Shown: positions 27,372-36,831, counted from the stretch's first letter. The stretch is DNA of 64,000 nucleotides from Lachnospiraceae bacterium (GCA_021205755.1 JAJPWX010000046.1:29818-93817); one strand, 5' to 3'. A program made the numbers and translations. Notes: generated from the sequence alone by a model not told the origin.

Positions 27372-29045
27372 ATGAAATTAAATGGTTCTCAAATTGTAAT
27401 CGAGTGCTTAAAGGAGCAGGGCGTAGACACGGTCTTCGGCTATCCGGGCGGCACGATTCTGAATATCTATGATGAACTGTATAAACACAGCGGGGAGATT
27501 CGCCATATCCTGACGTCCCATGAGCAGGGCGCCTCCCACGCGGCGGACGGATACGCGCGTTCTACCGGAAAAGTGGGCGTCTGCCTGGCAACCTCCGGAC
27601 CGGGCGCGACGAACCTGGTGACCGGTATCGCGACGGCTTATATGGATTCGATCCCAATCGTGGCGATCACGGCGAATGTGGCAGTGTCCGCGCTTGGCCG
27701 TGACAGCTTTCAGGAGATCGATATTGCGGGTATCACCACACCGATTACGAAGCATAATTTTATTGTGAAGGATATTACAAAGCTCGCGGATACGATCCGC
27801 TGGGCCTTCCAGATCGCGCAGGAGGGACGTCCGGGACCGGTTTTGGTAGATATTCCGAAGGATGTCACTGCGGCAGTCACAGAGTTTGAACCGCAGGTGC
27901 CGGAAAAGCCGGAGCGCAGTACGGAGTATATCCGGGAAGCAGATCTGGATGCGGCCGTGAAGCTGATTAATGAGTGCGAAAAGCCATTCGTGTTTGTCGG
28001 CGGCGGCGCGGTGCGCTCGGACGCGTCAGAGGAACTGAAAAGATTTGTAGATAAGGTGCATGCGCCAGTGGCGGATTCTCTCATGGGCAAGGGAGCATTT
28101 GACGGCAGAGAAGAGATGTACTGCGGCATGCTCGGCATGCATGGGACAAAGACCGCAAACCTTGGCGTGAGCCAGTGCGACCTGCTGATTACGATTGGTG
28201 CGCGTTTCAGCGACCGTGTGATCGGAAATGCCGCAACCTTTGCCAGAAACGCAAAGGTTCTGCAGATTGACGTTGACCCGGCGGAGATCAACAAGAATAT
28301 TCAGGTGGATACCAGCATCATCGGCGATGTCCGTGAAGTTCTGAAGCGGCTGAATGCGCGGATTGAGGATCACCGTCACGATGAATGGGATGATTCGATC
28401 AAAGAACTGAAAAAGAAATATCCATTGAAATACAATGAAAATGGCCTGACCGGCCCCTATGTGGTGGAAGAGATTTACCGCCAGACGCAGGGCGACGCAA
28501 TTATCGTAACCGACGTTGGTCAGCACCAGATGTGGACCGCGCAGTATTACAAGTTCTCCAAACCGCGCACGCTTCTTTCCTCTGGTGGCCTGGGCACGAT
28601 GGGCTATGGTGTCGGAGCCGCGATTGGCGCGAAAGTGGCGAACCCGGATAAGACGGTGATCAATATCGCGGGCGACGGCTGTTTCCGCATGAATATGAAC
28701 GAGATTGCCACAGCGGTACGCTACAACATACCGATCATTGAAGTGGTGATCAATAATCATGTACTCGGTATGGTGCGCCAGTGGCAGACCCTGTTTTATG
28801 ACAAGCGCTATTCCGCGACGATACTCAACGACCAGGTGGATTTTGTAAAGCTGGCGGAGGCCATGGGTGCGGTTGGTATTCTGGTGACGGAAAAAGAAGA
28901 GGTCGGACCGGCGATTGAAAGAGCGATCGGCCTGGGACGTCCGGTGGTGATCGACTGTCAGATTGACGCTGATGATAAGGTGTTCCCGATGGTATCGCCT
29001 GGAGCGGCGATTGATACTGCGTTTGACCAGGATGACCTGAAATAA
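27372..29045 (+). CDS. ilvB: Acetolactate synthase large (catalytic) subunit
   Basis: TPP-dependent first common step of branched-chain amino acid synthesis. Start at 27372 (AAAGGA upstream; the open frame runs back into ilvD). The 557 residues include the catalytic Glu in GYPGGTILNIYDELYK...HEQGASHAADGYAR, the central GARFSDRVIG and the TPP motif starting GDGCFRMNMNEIATA. It ends SPGAAIDTAFDQDDLK. No ilvN/ilvH regulatory-subunit gene follows; the next gene is serC. Confidence 0.95.
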   Translation: MKLNGSQIVIECLKEQGVDTVFGYPGGTILNIYDELYKHSGEIRHILTSHEQGASHAADGYARSTGKVGVCLATSGPGATNLVTGIATAYMDSIPIVAITANVAVSALGRDSFQEIDIAGITTPITKHNFIVKDITKLADTIRWAFQIAQEGRPGPVLVDIPKDVTAAVTEFEPQVPEKPERSTEYIREADLDAAVKLINECEKPFVFVGGGAVRSDASEELKRFVDKVHAPVADSLMGKGAFDGREEMYCGMLGMHGTKTANLGVSQCDLLITIGARFSDRVIGNAATFARNAKVLQIDVDPAEINKNIQVDTSIIGDVREVLKRLNARIEDHRHDEWDDSIKELKKKYPLKYNENGLTGPYVVEEIYRQTQGDAIIVTDVGQHQMWTAQYYKFSKPRTLLSSGGLGTMGYGVGAAIGAKVANPDKTVINIAGDGCFRMNMNEIATAVRYNIPIIEVVINNHVLGMVRQWQTLFYDKRYSATILNDQVDFVKLAEAMGAVGILVTEKEEVGPAIERAIGLGRPVVIDCQIDADDKVFPMVSPGAAIDTAFDQDDLK

Positions 29046-29059
29046 ATGATTTTCCCTTG

Positions 29060-29090
29060 TAACGGTCTGTGAAGGTACAGGACAGTTATG
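29060..29090. repeat. Short palindrome of the GTAAC family
   Basis: GTAACGGTCTGTGAAGGTAC then AGGACAGTTAT; same arms as 43557-43583 with a few changes. Sits between ilvB and serC. Confidence 0.5.
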
Positions 29091-29121
29091 AATGGGAAAT
29101 ATACGAGGAGGAAATGAAAAA

Positions 29122-30204
29122 ATGAGCAGAGTGTACAACTTTTCAGCCGGTCCGGCGGTATTGCCGGAGGAGGTTCTGCGCGAAGTGCAGGACGAGATGA
29201 TGGATTATGGCGGCAGCGGGATGTCCGTGATGGAGATGAGCCACCGCTCGAAGGTGTTTGATAACATTATTCAGGAAGCAGAGCAGGATCTGCGCGATCT
29301 GATGGGGATTCCGGACAATTACCGCGTGCTGTTCATGCAGGGCGGCGCGAGCCTGCAGTTTGCGATGATCCCGATGAACCTGATGAAGAACCGGGTAGCG
29401 GACTATGTGATTACCGGCCAGTGGGCGAAAAAAGCATGGCAGGAAGCGCAGAAGTACGGTACCGCGAACGCAGTGGCGTCCAGCGCAGACAAGACGTTCT
29501 CCTATATTCCGGATTGCAGTGATCTGCCGATCAGTGAGAATGCTGACTATGTGTACATCTGTGAGAACAATACCATTTACGGGACAAAATACAAAAAACT
29601 CCCGAATACGAAAGGAAAGATTCTGGTTTCCGATGTATCCTCCTGCTTCCTTTCTGAACCAGTAAATGTGACAGATTACGGCATTATTTATGGCGGCGTC
29701 CAGAAGAACATCGGACCGGCCGGGATGGTGATTTCCGTGATTCGCGATGACCTGATTACGGATGATGTGATGGAGTGCACGCCGACTATGATGAAATTCA
29801 AAACACACGCCGATGCGGGCTCTCTTTACAACACCCCGAACTGCTGGTGCATTTATGTGTGCGGCAAGGTCTTCAAGTGGCTGAAAGCGATGGGCGGTCT
29901 TTCTGTGATGAAGGAGCGCAATGAGAAAAAAGCTGCGATTCTTTATGATTTTCTGGATAACAGCCGGTTGTTCCACGGTACGGTGGTGAAGGAAGACCGT
30001 TCCCTGATGAATGTTCCTTTCGTGACCGGGGATAATGAGCTGGACGCGAAGTTTGTCAAAGAAGCAGAGGCAGCCGGATTTGTGAACCTCAAAGGTCACC
30101 GCACCGTTGGCGGTATGCGCGCCAGCATCTACAACGCGATGCCGCAGGAGGGCGTGGAGAAGCTGGTGGAGTTTATGAAAGATTTTGAAGAGAAAACTCT
30201 GTGA
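29122..30204 (+). CDS. serC: Phosphoserine aminotransferase
   Basis: Converts 3-phosphohydroxypyruvate to phosphoserine with glutamate. Start at 29122 chosen for GAGGAGG upstream. The 360 residues begin MSRVYNFSAGPAVLPEEVL and carry MSHRSKVFD, the PLP region VSDVSSCFLSEP and the PLP lysine in GVQKNIGPAG. Followed 87 bp later by serA; the two supply the first steps of serine synthesis. Confidence 0.96.
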   Translation: MSRVYNFSAGPAVLPEEVLREVQDEMMDYGGSGMSVMEMSHRSKVFDNIIQEAEQDLRDLMGIPDNYRVLFMQGGASLQFAMIPMNLMKNRVADYVITGQWAKKAWQEAQKYGTANAVASSADKTFSYIPDCSDLPISENADYVYICENNTIYGTKYKKLPNTKGKILVSDVSSCFLSEPVNVTDYGIIYGGVQKNIGPAGMVISVIRDDLITDDVMECTPTMMKFKTHADAGSLYNTPNCWCIYVCGKVFKWLKAMGGLSVMKERNEKKAAILYDFLDNSRLFHGTVVKEDRSLMNVPFVTGDNELDAKFVKEAEAAGFVNLKGHRTVGGMRASIYNAMPQEGVEKLVEFMKDFEEKTL

Positions 30205-30291
30205 GTGCAAGTATGGATAAACTCGCAGGTATCGTATAATACAAGCAATTTGCATGAATGAATGATTCTTATTAAAGAGGCATAAAACAAC

Positions 30292-31455
30292 ATGTATCAG
30301 TATAAATGTTTAAATCCAATCGCGACAGCGGGACTGAATCAGCTGTCCGGCCAGTATGCGCAGGTAGAGAATCTGGAAGAGGCGGACGCGGTGCTGGTGC
30401 GCAGCGCAAATATGCATGAGTTGGAGTTGCCGGATACCCTCCAGGCCATCGCTCGTGCGGGAGCCGGGGTAAATAATATCCCGCTTGACTTATGTGCCGA
30501 AAAAGGCATTGTTGTATTTAATACACCGGGTGCGAATGCGAATGGTGTAAAAGAGCTGGTGATTGCGGGGATGCTGCTTGCAGCCCGCGATATTGTCGGC
30601 GGGGTTGGCTGGGTGGAAAGCCAGGCGGGCAACGCAGATGTACAGAAACAGGCGGAAAAAGAGAAGAAACGCTTTGCGGGAACGGAACTGCGCGGCAAGA
30701 AGCTTGGTATCATCGGTCTTGGCGCGATTGGCGTGCAGGTGGCGAACGCGGCGACACATCTTTGCATGGAAGTGTATGGGTACGACCCCTATATTTCCGT
30801 AGACGCAGCCTGGAATCTTTCACGCAGCATTCATCATATCACGGATGTAGAGCAGATTTACGCGCAGTGCGACTATATTACGATTCATGTTCCACTGATG
30901 GATTCCACCCGCGGTATGATCGATCAGGCGGCGATTTCCAAAATGAAGCCGAACGCAGTGGTGCTGAACTTTGCGAGAGATCTTCTGGTAGATGAAAAGG
31001 CAATAGTTGCAGCTCTGGAAGAAGGGCACATCCACCGTTATGTATCCGATTTTCCAAATCCGGAGACGGTTGGCAAAAAAGGCGTTATTATTACACCGCA
31101 TCTGGGCGCATCTACTGCGGAAGCGGAAGAAAACTGTGCAGTGATGGCAGTGAATGAGCTGCGGAATTTCCTGGAAAACGGCAATATCCGCAATTCTGTG
31201 AACTATCCGAACTGTGACATGGGCGTGTGTACGCACATGGCCCGTGTGGCGATTTACCATAAGAATGTGCCGAAAATGATCAGCCGGTTTACCGATGTGC
31301 TTGGCGATATGAATATTCAGAATATGAGCAACACCAGCCGCGGTGACTATGCCTATACGTTGGTTGATCTGGATGCTCCGGTTTCGGACGAGATTGTGGC
31401 CGGGCTCAGGGCGGTAAAGGATGTCATTAAAGTGCGTGTGGTAAAAAACGGCTGA
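30292..31455 (+). CDS. serA: D-3-phosphoglycerate dehydrogenase
   Basis: NAD-dependent first step of serine synthesis. The 387 residues have a short substrate-binding start, ARAGAGVNNIPLD, the dinucleotide motif LGIIGLGAIGVQVAN, the Arg region NFARDLLVDE, and the catalytic His in TPHLGASTAEAEEN. A C-terminal ACT-like domain (ISRFTDVLGDMNIQN...DEIVAGLRAVKDVIKVRVV) suggests serine feedback. A good -10 (TATAAT at 30235-30240) lies upstream, but its -35 is weak. Confidence 0.95.
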   Translation: MYQYKCLNPIATAGLNQLSGQYAQVENLEEADAVLVRSANMHELELPDTLQAIARAGAGVNNIPLDLCAEKGIVVFNTPGANANGVKELVIAGMLLAARDIVGGVGWVESQAGNADVQKQAEKEKKRFAGTELRGKKLGIIGLGAIGVQVANAATHLCMEVYGYDPYISVDAAWNLSRSIHHITDVEQIYAQCDYITIHVPLMDSTRGMIDQAAISKMKPNAVVLNFARDLLVDEKAIVAALEEGHIHRYVSDFPNPETVGKKGVIITPHLGASTAEAEENCAVMAVNELRNFLENGNIRNSVNYPNCDMGVCTHMARVAIYHKNVPKMISRFTDVLGDMNIQNMSNTSRGDYAYTLVDLDAPVSDEIVAGLRAVKDVIKVRVVKNG

Positions 31456-31528
31456 AGTAACATGCTTCTGGTTTGGCAGTGTCCGCATTGCGGGTACAGA
31501 AGTTTAACGAAATAAACGGAGAAAACGA

Positions 31529-32770
31529 ATGGCAGAAATCATTCCATTTTACGGCGTACTTCCGGCAAAAGAATACGCCTCCCGCGTGGCAGCGCTTCCC
31601 TATGATGTTTACAGCCGTGAGGAAGCGGCTGCAGCTGCGTCAAAGGATCGGCTGTCCTTTTTAAATATTGACCGTCCGGAGACACAGTTTGATCCAGCGC
31701 AGGACATGTACGCGCCGGAAGTGTACCGCAAAGCAGATGAAATGCTTCACGCGGAAATTGCGGAGGGCATTTTTAGACAGGATCAGGAAAAGAATTACTA
31801 TATTTACGAGCTGACCATGAATGGGCGCAGCCAGACCGGGCTGGTGGCTTGTGCTTCGATAGATGATTACATCCATAATGTGATCAAGAAGCATGAGAAT
31901 ACCCGTGCGGAAAAGGAAGAGGACCGCGTCCGCCACGTGGATCAGTGCAGTGCGCAGACCGGACCGATTTTTCTGGCGTATCACCGCGATGAACGGATCG
32001 CTGCGGTAATTGCCCGCGCAAAGGAACAGGAGCCGATTTTTGCATTTTGTTCAGAGGATGGGATCGGGCACCGTGGCTGGCGCATCGGAGATACCTCGGA
32101 TATCATTGAGATCTGCGAAGCTTTTGCGGGGATTGACCACATTTATATCGCAGACGGGCATCACCGGGCTGCTTCAGCGGTGCGTGTCGGATTGCAGCGC
32201 AGGGCGGAGCATCCTGATTACGAAGGGGACGAGGAGTTCAATTATTTTCTTTCTGTGCTTTTCCCGGATGATGAACTGATGATCATGGATTATAACCGGC
32301 TGGTGAAAGATCTGAATGGCCTGACCGTGCCGGAATTTTTAGAGCGTACGGGTGAGGTGTTTGAAGTGACCCCCTGCGAGAAAGGGAAAAAACCCGAAAA
32401 GAAGGGCTGCGTCACCATGTACCTCGACTCACAGTGGTATCATTTAGAGTTAAAACCAGAGTATCGCAGTGCAGATCCGGTTCTGGGGCTTGACGTGTCG
32501 GCACTTCAGAACCATCTGATTGCCCCGGTACTGGATATTCAGGATCCCAAACGGAACCGCCGGATTGACTTTGTCGGCGGAATTCGTGGACTGGAAGAAC
32601 TGAAACGACGGGTAGATGAGGACGGATGGGCGGCAGCGTTTGCGATGTACCCGACTTCGATTGGGGAACTTTTCGCGGTCGCCGATGCAGGGCTTTTGAT
32701 GCCACCGAAATCAACCTGGTTTGAACCAAAGCTGCGCAGCGGATTGTTTTTGCATCTTTTTGAAAGATAA
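31529..32770 (+). CDS. DUF1015 family protein
   Basis: 413 residues, starting MAEIIPFYGVLPAKEYASRV, with PYDVYSREEA, HENTRAEKEEDRVRH and the highly conserved IADGHHRAASAVRVG, the family's hallmark. No signal peptide or membrane segment. DUF1015 genes often follow serC-serA in Clostridia, as here (73 bp after serA), which suggests a role tied to serine or phosphoserine metabolism, though the activity has not been settled to my knowledge. Confidence 0.88.
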   Translation: MAEIIPFYGVLPAKEYASRVAALPYDVYSREEAAAAASKDRLSFLNIDRPETQFDPAQDMYAPEVYRKADEMLHAEIAEGIFRQDQEKNYYIYELTMNGRSQTGLVACASIDDYIHNVIKKHENTRAEKEEDRVRHVDQCSAQTGPIFLAYHRDERIAAVIARAKEQEPIFAFCSEDGIGHRGWRIGDTSDIIEICEAFAGIDHIYIADGHHRAASAVRVGLQRRAEHPDYEGDEEFNYFLSVLFPDDELMIMDYNRLVKDLNGLTVPEFLERTGEVFEVTPCEKGKKPEKKGCVTMYLDSQWYHLELKPEYRSADPVLGLDVSALQNHLIAPVLDIQDPKRNRRIDFVGGIRGLEELKRRVDEDGWAAAFAMYPTSIGELFAVADAGLLMPPKSTWFEPKLRSGLFLHLFER

Positions 32771-32799
32771 AGCGCAGCGATTTAATTAGCCGGATGCCG

Positions 32800-32858
32800 T
32801 TACAGGTCACACCTGTAGTGATTGAATAAGGTAAATTTGATCAAGGTGTGACCTGTAA
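32800..32858. repeat. Palindromic repeat family 2 (59 bp)
   Basis: Inverted ends TTACAGGTCACACCT and AGGTGTGACCTGTAA around a 29-base core with AAGGTAAATTTGATCA. Related to 61778-61837 (opposite orientation) and 16692-16753. Confidence 0.8.
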
Positions 32859-32891
32859 TGGCTGTGAAGCGACAGAACAGGAGGATTCTCT

Positions 32892-35456
32892 ATGAATGAA
32901 AAACTGTACGATTTAATGGACTGGGCTGGAATTGAAGCACTTGTTTATTCTGAAGAGGACAACCCTCATCAGAACCTGGGTCCCCATTTGACGGAGGACG
33001 GCGTCGTTTTCCTTGCATTTTTTCCGGGCGCTGCAGAAGCGTCTGTTCGGATTGAGGGGCAAAAAGATCCGCTTCCTATGGAGATGGAAGACGAAGCCGG
33101 ATACTTTGCGGCGATGATGGAAGGGGATGCCATTCCTGCTTATTCTTATCGGGTGGTTTATGAGGACGGAAAAGAAGCGGAATACGGAGATCCTTATGCG
33201 TTCGCGCCGCAGCTGACTGAAAAAGATACAAAGAAATTCAATGCCGGTATTTCCTACGAAGTCTATAAAAAGCTGGGAGCGCATCCGATGACGATCGACG
33301 GAAAGTCAGGCGTGTATTTTGCCGTCTGGGCACCATATGCGATGCGCGTCAGTGTGGTTGGTGATTTTAACAGCTGGGATGGGCGGATGTATCCGATGCG
33401 CAGACTCTGGGATTCCGGTATTTTTGAACTGTTTGTACCGGGAATTGCTTCTGGAGCGCTTTATAAGTTTGAGATCAAGGCAAAAGGAGGTCTGACCTAT
33501 CTGAAGGCAGATCCTTATGCGAATGCGTCCGAGCTTCGTCCGGGAACGGCTTCGGTTGTGACAGACCTGAGTGATTTTGTGTGGACCGATGAAAAATGGC
33601 TCGCCGCCCGCAGCAGCGCGCAGGCAAAAGATGTCCCGATGGCGGTTTATGAGGTTGACCTTGCGACATTCCGGAAGCCGATTACGCAAAACGAGAAGCA
33701 GGAAGCTGCCGCTGAGAGTATGGGCGCAGCGTTTCCTCAGATTCGGCCTGCAAAGAGTCCGGAGAAAGCAGAGGCTTCCGTTTCGAAAAACGCGGAGAAG
33801 GCGGATTCCCAGGTTTTGCCGGGGCAGAGTGAAGAAAATGGCGGCGGGAACGTGGACGCAGCGGAAGTCCGTGAATTTTACAATTACCGTGAACTGGCTC
33901 CGATGATTGCGGATTATGTGAAAGCGCTTGGCTATACTCACATTGAACTGTTGCCGGTCATGGAGCATTATTCGGACCGTTCGTATGGCTATGAAGTGAC
34001 CGGCTATTATGCGCCGACCGCCCGCTTTGGTACGCCGGAAGATTTTATGTATTTCATGAATTACATGCATGAGCAGGGCATCGGTGTGATCCTTGACTGG
34101 GTACCGTCGCAGTTCCCGCGTGACACACATGGTCTGGCAGCTTTCGACGGGACATTCCTGTATGAGCATCTGGATCCGCGCAAAGGCGTTCACCCGAAAA
34201 ATGATACTCTGCTGTATAACTATGGCCGTCCGGAGGTTTCGAACTTCCTGATTGCGAACGCCCTTTTCTGGAAAAATGTTTACCATGCGGATGGGCTGCG
34301 GATGAATGCGGTGGCTTCCATGCTTTATCTGGATTATGACCGGAAAGCCGGGGAATGGGTGCCGAATATGTACGGCAGAAATGAAAATCTCGAGGCTGTG
34401 GAATTCTTCAAGCATCTGAATTCGATTTTCAAAAAACAGGCGGACGGAGCTTTGCTGATCGCGGAGGATTCCTCCACCTGGCCGAAGCTGACCACCCCGG
34501 TTGAGGATGGCGGCCTTGGGTTTGATTACAAATGGAATACCGGATGGACGAATGATGTGATTGACTATATGCAGCTGGATCCCTTTTTCCGCTCGCACCA
34601 TCATAACGATCTGACTTTAAGCATGGTCTACGCCTACAGCGAGGATTTTATTGTCGGTTTCTCGCATGACAATGTTGTGAATGGCCAGGGTTCCATGTTT
34701 GATAAAATGCCGGGCAAGCGCAGCATGAAATTTGCAAATCTTCGCGCCGCGTATGGCTTCATGGTGGCTCATCCAGGCAAAAAGCATCTGTTCATGGGAC
34801 AGGATATCGGGATACCTTCTCAGTGGGACTATAAGACTGCGGTTCCGTGGGAGCTTCTGGAGGAAGAAGACTATTCGCAGATGAAAGCCTATATGCAGGC
34901 ATTGCTTTCCCTTTACCGTTCACAGCCGGCTTTGTATCAGAAAGACTATGACCCGGAAGGGTTTGAATGGATTGACACCCTTTCCGCAAATGAGAACACG
35001 ATTGTATTTCTGCGCAGGGGAGCAGCCGAAAACGAGGATCTTCTGGTTGTGTGCAACTTCTCGCCGTTAGCATATGAGAAATATCAGATTGGTGTGCCTT
35101 ACAGCGGGAAGTATAAAGAAGTCTTCAATAGCGACAGCGCCGCATTCGGCGGAACCGGGAAGACAAATCCGCGTGTCAAGGCTTCGAAGAAAGAAATATG
35201 CGACGACCGGGAGAATTCCATCCGCATCCAGATGCCGCCGATGGGGATTGCGGTTTTTAAATGTACGAAAGAAGAAACAGTGCAAACGGATGCGGGAAAG
35301 AAAAGCACCGGGGAATCTGTATCGGAAAAACCAGCAGCAAAGAAGCCGGCATCAAAAGCTGCGGCAGTGAAGAAAACTGCAGCGAAGAAAAGCACGGCAG
35401 CGAAAGAAAAGCCAGGAAAAACAACGGCGAAAAAACAGCAGAAAAGCAGTAAATAA
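32892..35456 (+). CDS. 1,4-alpha-glucan branching enzyme homologue (GH13), catalytic residues changed
   Basis: 854 residues. An N-terminal CBM48-like domain, then a full GH13 barrel and C-terminal beta domain. Residue positions run exactly 67 ahead of E. coli GlgB: D402, R470, E525, H592 and D593 are kept, but the catalytic Asp (E. coli D405) is N472 in DGLRMNAVASMLY and H340 is Q407 in DWVPSQFP. SHDEVVHG is SHDNVVNG. About 60 residues of low-complexity Ala/Glu/Ser sequence interrupt the barrel start near 263-325, and the last 50 residues are Lys/Ala-rich (AAKKPASKAAAVKKTAAKKS). Probably cannot branch glucan by the usual mechanism; it may bind glycogen or regulate another enzyme. Its own operon, followed by a CsoR-type gene. 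Confidence 0.85.
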   Translation: MNEKLYDLMDWAGIEALVYSEEDNPHQNLGPHLTEDGVVFLAFFPGAAEASVRIEGQKDPLPMEMEDEAGYFAAMMEGDAIPAYSYRVVYEDGKEAEYGDPYAFAPQLTEKDTKKFNAGISYEVYKKLGAHPMTIDGKSGVYFAVWAPYAMRVSVVGDFNSWDGRMYPMRRLWDSGIFELFVPGIASGALYKFEIKAKGGLTYLKADPYANASELRPGTASVVTDLSDFVWTDEKWLAARSSAQAKDVPMAVYEVDLATFRKPITQNEKQEAAAESMGAAFPQIRPAKSPEKAEASVSKNAEKADSQVLPGQSEENGGGNVDAAEVREFYNYRELAPMIADYVKALGYTHIELLPVMEHYSDRSYGYEVTGYYAPTARFGTPEDFMYFMNYMHEQGIGVILDWVPSQFPRDTHGLAAFDGTFLYEHLDPRKGVHPKNDTLLYNYGRPEVSNFLIANALFWKNVYHADGLRMNAVASMLYLDYDRKAGEWVPNMYGRNENLEAVEFFKHLNSIFKKQADGALLIAEDSSTWPKLTTPVEDGGLGFDYKWNTGWTNDVIDYMQLDPFFRSHHHNDLTLSMVYAYSEDFIVGFSHDNVVNGQGSMFDKMPGKRSMKFANLRAAYGFMVAHPGKKHLFMGQDIGIPSQWDYKTAVPWELLEEEDYSQMKAYMQALLSLYRSQPALYQKDYDPEGFEWIDTLSANENTIVFLRRGAAENEDLLVVCNFSPLAYEKYQIGVPYSGKYKEVFNSDSAAFGGTGKTNPRVKASKKEICDDRENSIRIQMPPMGIAVFKCTKEETVQTDAGKKSTGESVSEKPAAKKPASKAAAVKKTAAKKSTAAKEKPGKTTAKKQQKSSK

Positions 35457-35479
35457 ACGGATATCACAGCGGAGGATAG

Positions 35480-35836
35480 ATGGATAATTATAAGGAATCT
35501 GAAAAAAAAGAAGAACAGGGCGTGCACACACATGTTCTGGAGGACGGAACCGTTATTCAGCATAGCCACACGCATACGCATGAAAATACAAAAGCTGTGC
35601 TGAACCGGCTTTCCAGGGCGATCGGTCATCTGGAATCTGTCAAGAGAATGGTCGAGGACGGGCGTGACTGCAGCGAGGTGCTTGTGCAGCTCTCAGCAGT
35701 AAAGTCAGCTCTGAATAATACGGGAAAGATCATTCTGCAGGATCACATCAAGAACTGCCTCGTAGACGCGGTACAGACAGGCGATATGCAAGAGATCGAG
35801 GAATTGAACAAGGCAATTGATCAGTTTATGAAATGA
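35480..35836 (+). CDS. CsoR/FrmR-family metal- or thiol-sensing repressor
   Basis: 118 residues. Residues 1-37 form a His-rich extension (HTHVLEDGTVIQHSHTHTHEN); then the four-helix DUF156 domain: LNRLSRAIGHLESVKRMVEDGRDC, QLSAVKSALN, LQDHIKNCLV. The Cys-His-Cys ligand triad of CsoR (C in RDC, H and C in DHIKNC) is present, so copper(I) or reactive sulfur sensing is possible. GGAGGA precedes the ATG. It is 23 bp after the branching-enzyme homologue and no copper exporter is adjacent, so its target is unclear. Confidence 0.85.
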   Translation: MDNYKESEKKEEQGVHTHVLEDGTVIQHSHTHTHENTKAVLNRLSRAIGHLESVKRMVEDGRDCSEVLVQLSAVKSALNNTGKIILQDHIKNCLVDAVQTGDMQEIEELNKAIDQFMK

Positions 35837-35883
35837 GAAGCTGAAAAAAGCGGAAATAAAAATGGATTTTTTGTAAAAAACCC

Positions 35884-35912
35884 TTGCCAAATCCGCAAAA
35901 GTTTTATATAAT
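35884..35912 (+). promoter_or_regulatory. Promoter of tRNA-Thr
   Basis: TTGCCA (35884-35889), 17-base spacer, TATAAT (35907-35912). Confidence 0.75.
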
Positions 35913-35972
35913 AGCGTGGTCGGTCGGACGATGCAGCTGTTTTGCTGATCGGCCATGCGAATTATATAGTCT

Positions 35973-36045
<73 letters not shown>

Positions 36046-36052
36046 GAATGTG

Positions 36053-36078
36053 AAAAGCCTTGAGATTCAAGGCTTTTT
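36053..36078 (+). terminator. Terminator after tRNA-Thr
   Basis: AAAAGCCTTGA-GAT-TCAAGGCTTTTT, a 10-11 bp stem with U tail. Confidence 0.85.
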
Positions 36079-36181
36079 GCTATTTTAGAAGTGAAAAGCC
36101 GTCCGAAAAGGGCGGCTGATTTATTCGGTAAGAGATTTCCGAAAGAATGTCAGCTTGATTATGAAAACAGGAGGAATATTC

Positions 36182-36760
36182 ATGAAGCATCCGATTGCTG
36201 TGATTACGATGGAAAATGGAACGGAGATTGAGGTGGAATTGTATCCGGAGGAAGCTCCCAATACGGTCAGCAGCTTTCTGTTTCTTGCGGGGAAGGGCTG
36301 CTTCGACAATCATGCGATTGAGCGAATCGCTCATGATTTTGTCGCGGACATCAGCTATACAGCTTTTGGAAGGGACGAGGCGAAGTATCTGATCGCGTAT
36401 GAGACAGCGGACGCGGGCTTTCCGAATCATCTGCCTGCGCTCCCAGGTACGATTGTTATGGGAGGCTATGAGGAGGGAATCTCAGGCGGAGAGTTCTTTT
36501 TCCCATTTCTGGAGAACGAACGCCTGACCTGGCATTATCCCGCGTTTGGGAAAGTGACCAGGGGAATGGAGGAGATTATGCGCTGGAATACGCTTCCGCT
36601 GCGGGAGGTGGAGCTTCCGCAGGATCCTTCTATCCGGATTACTGCTCCGGTCGAGCCGCCGGTGATCCGGTCGGTTCGTGTGGAGACCTTTGGGGTTTCG
36701 TATCCGGAGCCGGTTCGTCTGGAAAAAGTGCCGCTTCCGGTGAATTGGTGTGATCTGTAA
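36182..36760 (+). CDS. Cyclophilin-type peptidyl-prolyl cis-trans isomerase
   Basis: 192 residues from 36182 (AGGAGG upstream). No signal peptide. Cyclophilin layout: PIAVITMENGTEIEVELYPEEAPNTV split as ELYPEEAPNTVSSF, FDNHAIERIAHDFVAD (first catalytic Arg region), PGTIVMGGY, FFFPFLENERL and YPAFGKVTRGMEEI. Canonical cyclophilins have FxxQ/GGD around the active site; here they read FVADISY, so it is a divergent member. The 3' part is Pro-rich. Monocistronic before the opp operon. Confidence 0.8.
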   Translation: MKHPIAVITMENGTEIEVELYPEEAPNTVSSFLFLAGKGCFDNHAIERIAHDFVADISYTAFGRDEAKYLIAYETADAGFPNHLPALPGTIVMGGYEEGISGGEFFFPFLENERLTWHYPAFGKVTRGMEEIMRWNTLPLREVELPQDPSIRITAPVEPPVIRSVRVETFGVSYPEPVRLEKVPLPVNWCDL

Positions 36761-36802
36761 CGGTTCCGACGGTTTCCGATCACACAACTTTTGATTTTAT
36801 TC

Positions 36803-36831
36803 TGGACATTAACACGTTACTGTGCTATAGT
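36803..36831 (+). promoter_or_regulatory. Promoter of the opp operon
   Basis: TGGACA (36803-36808), 17-base spacer, TATAGT (36826-36831). Confidence 0.6.
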
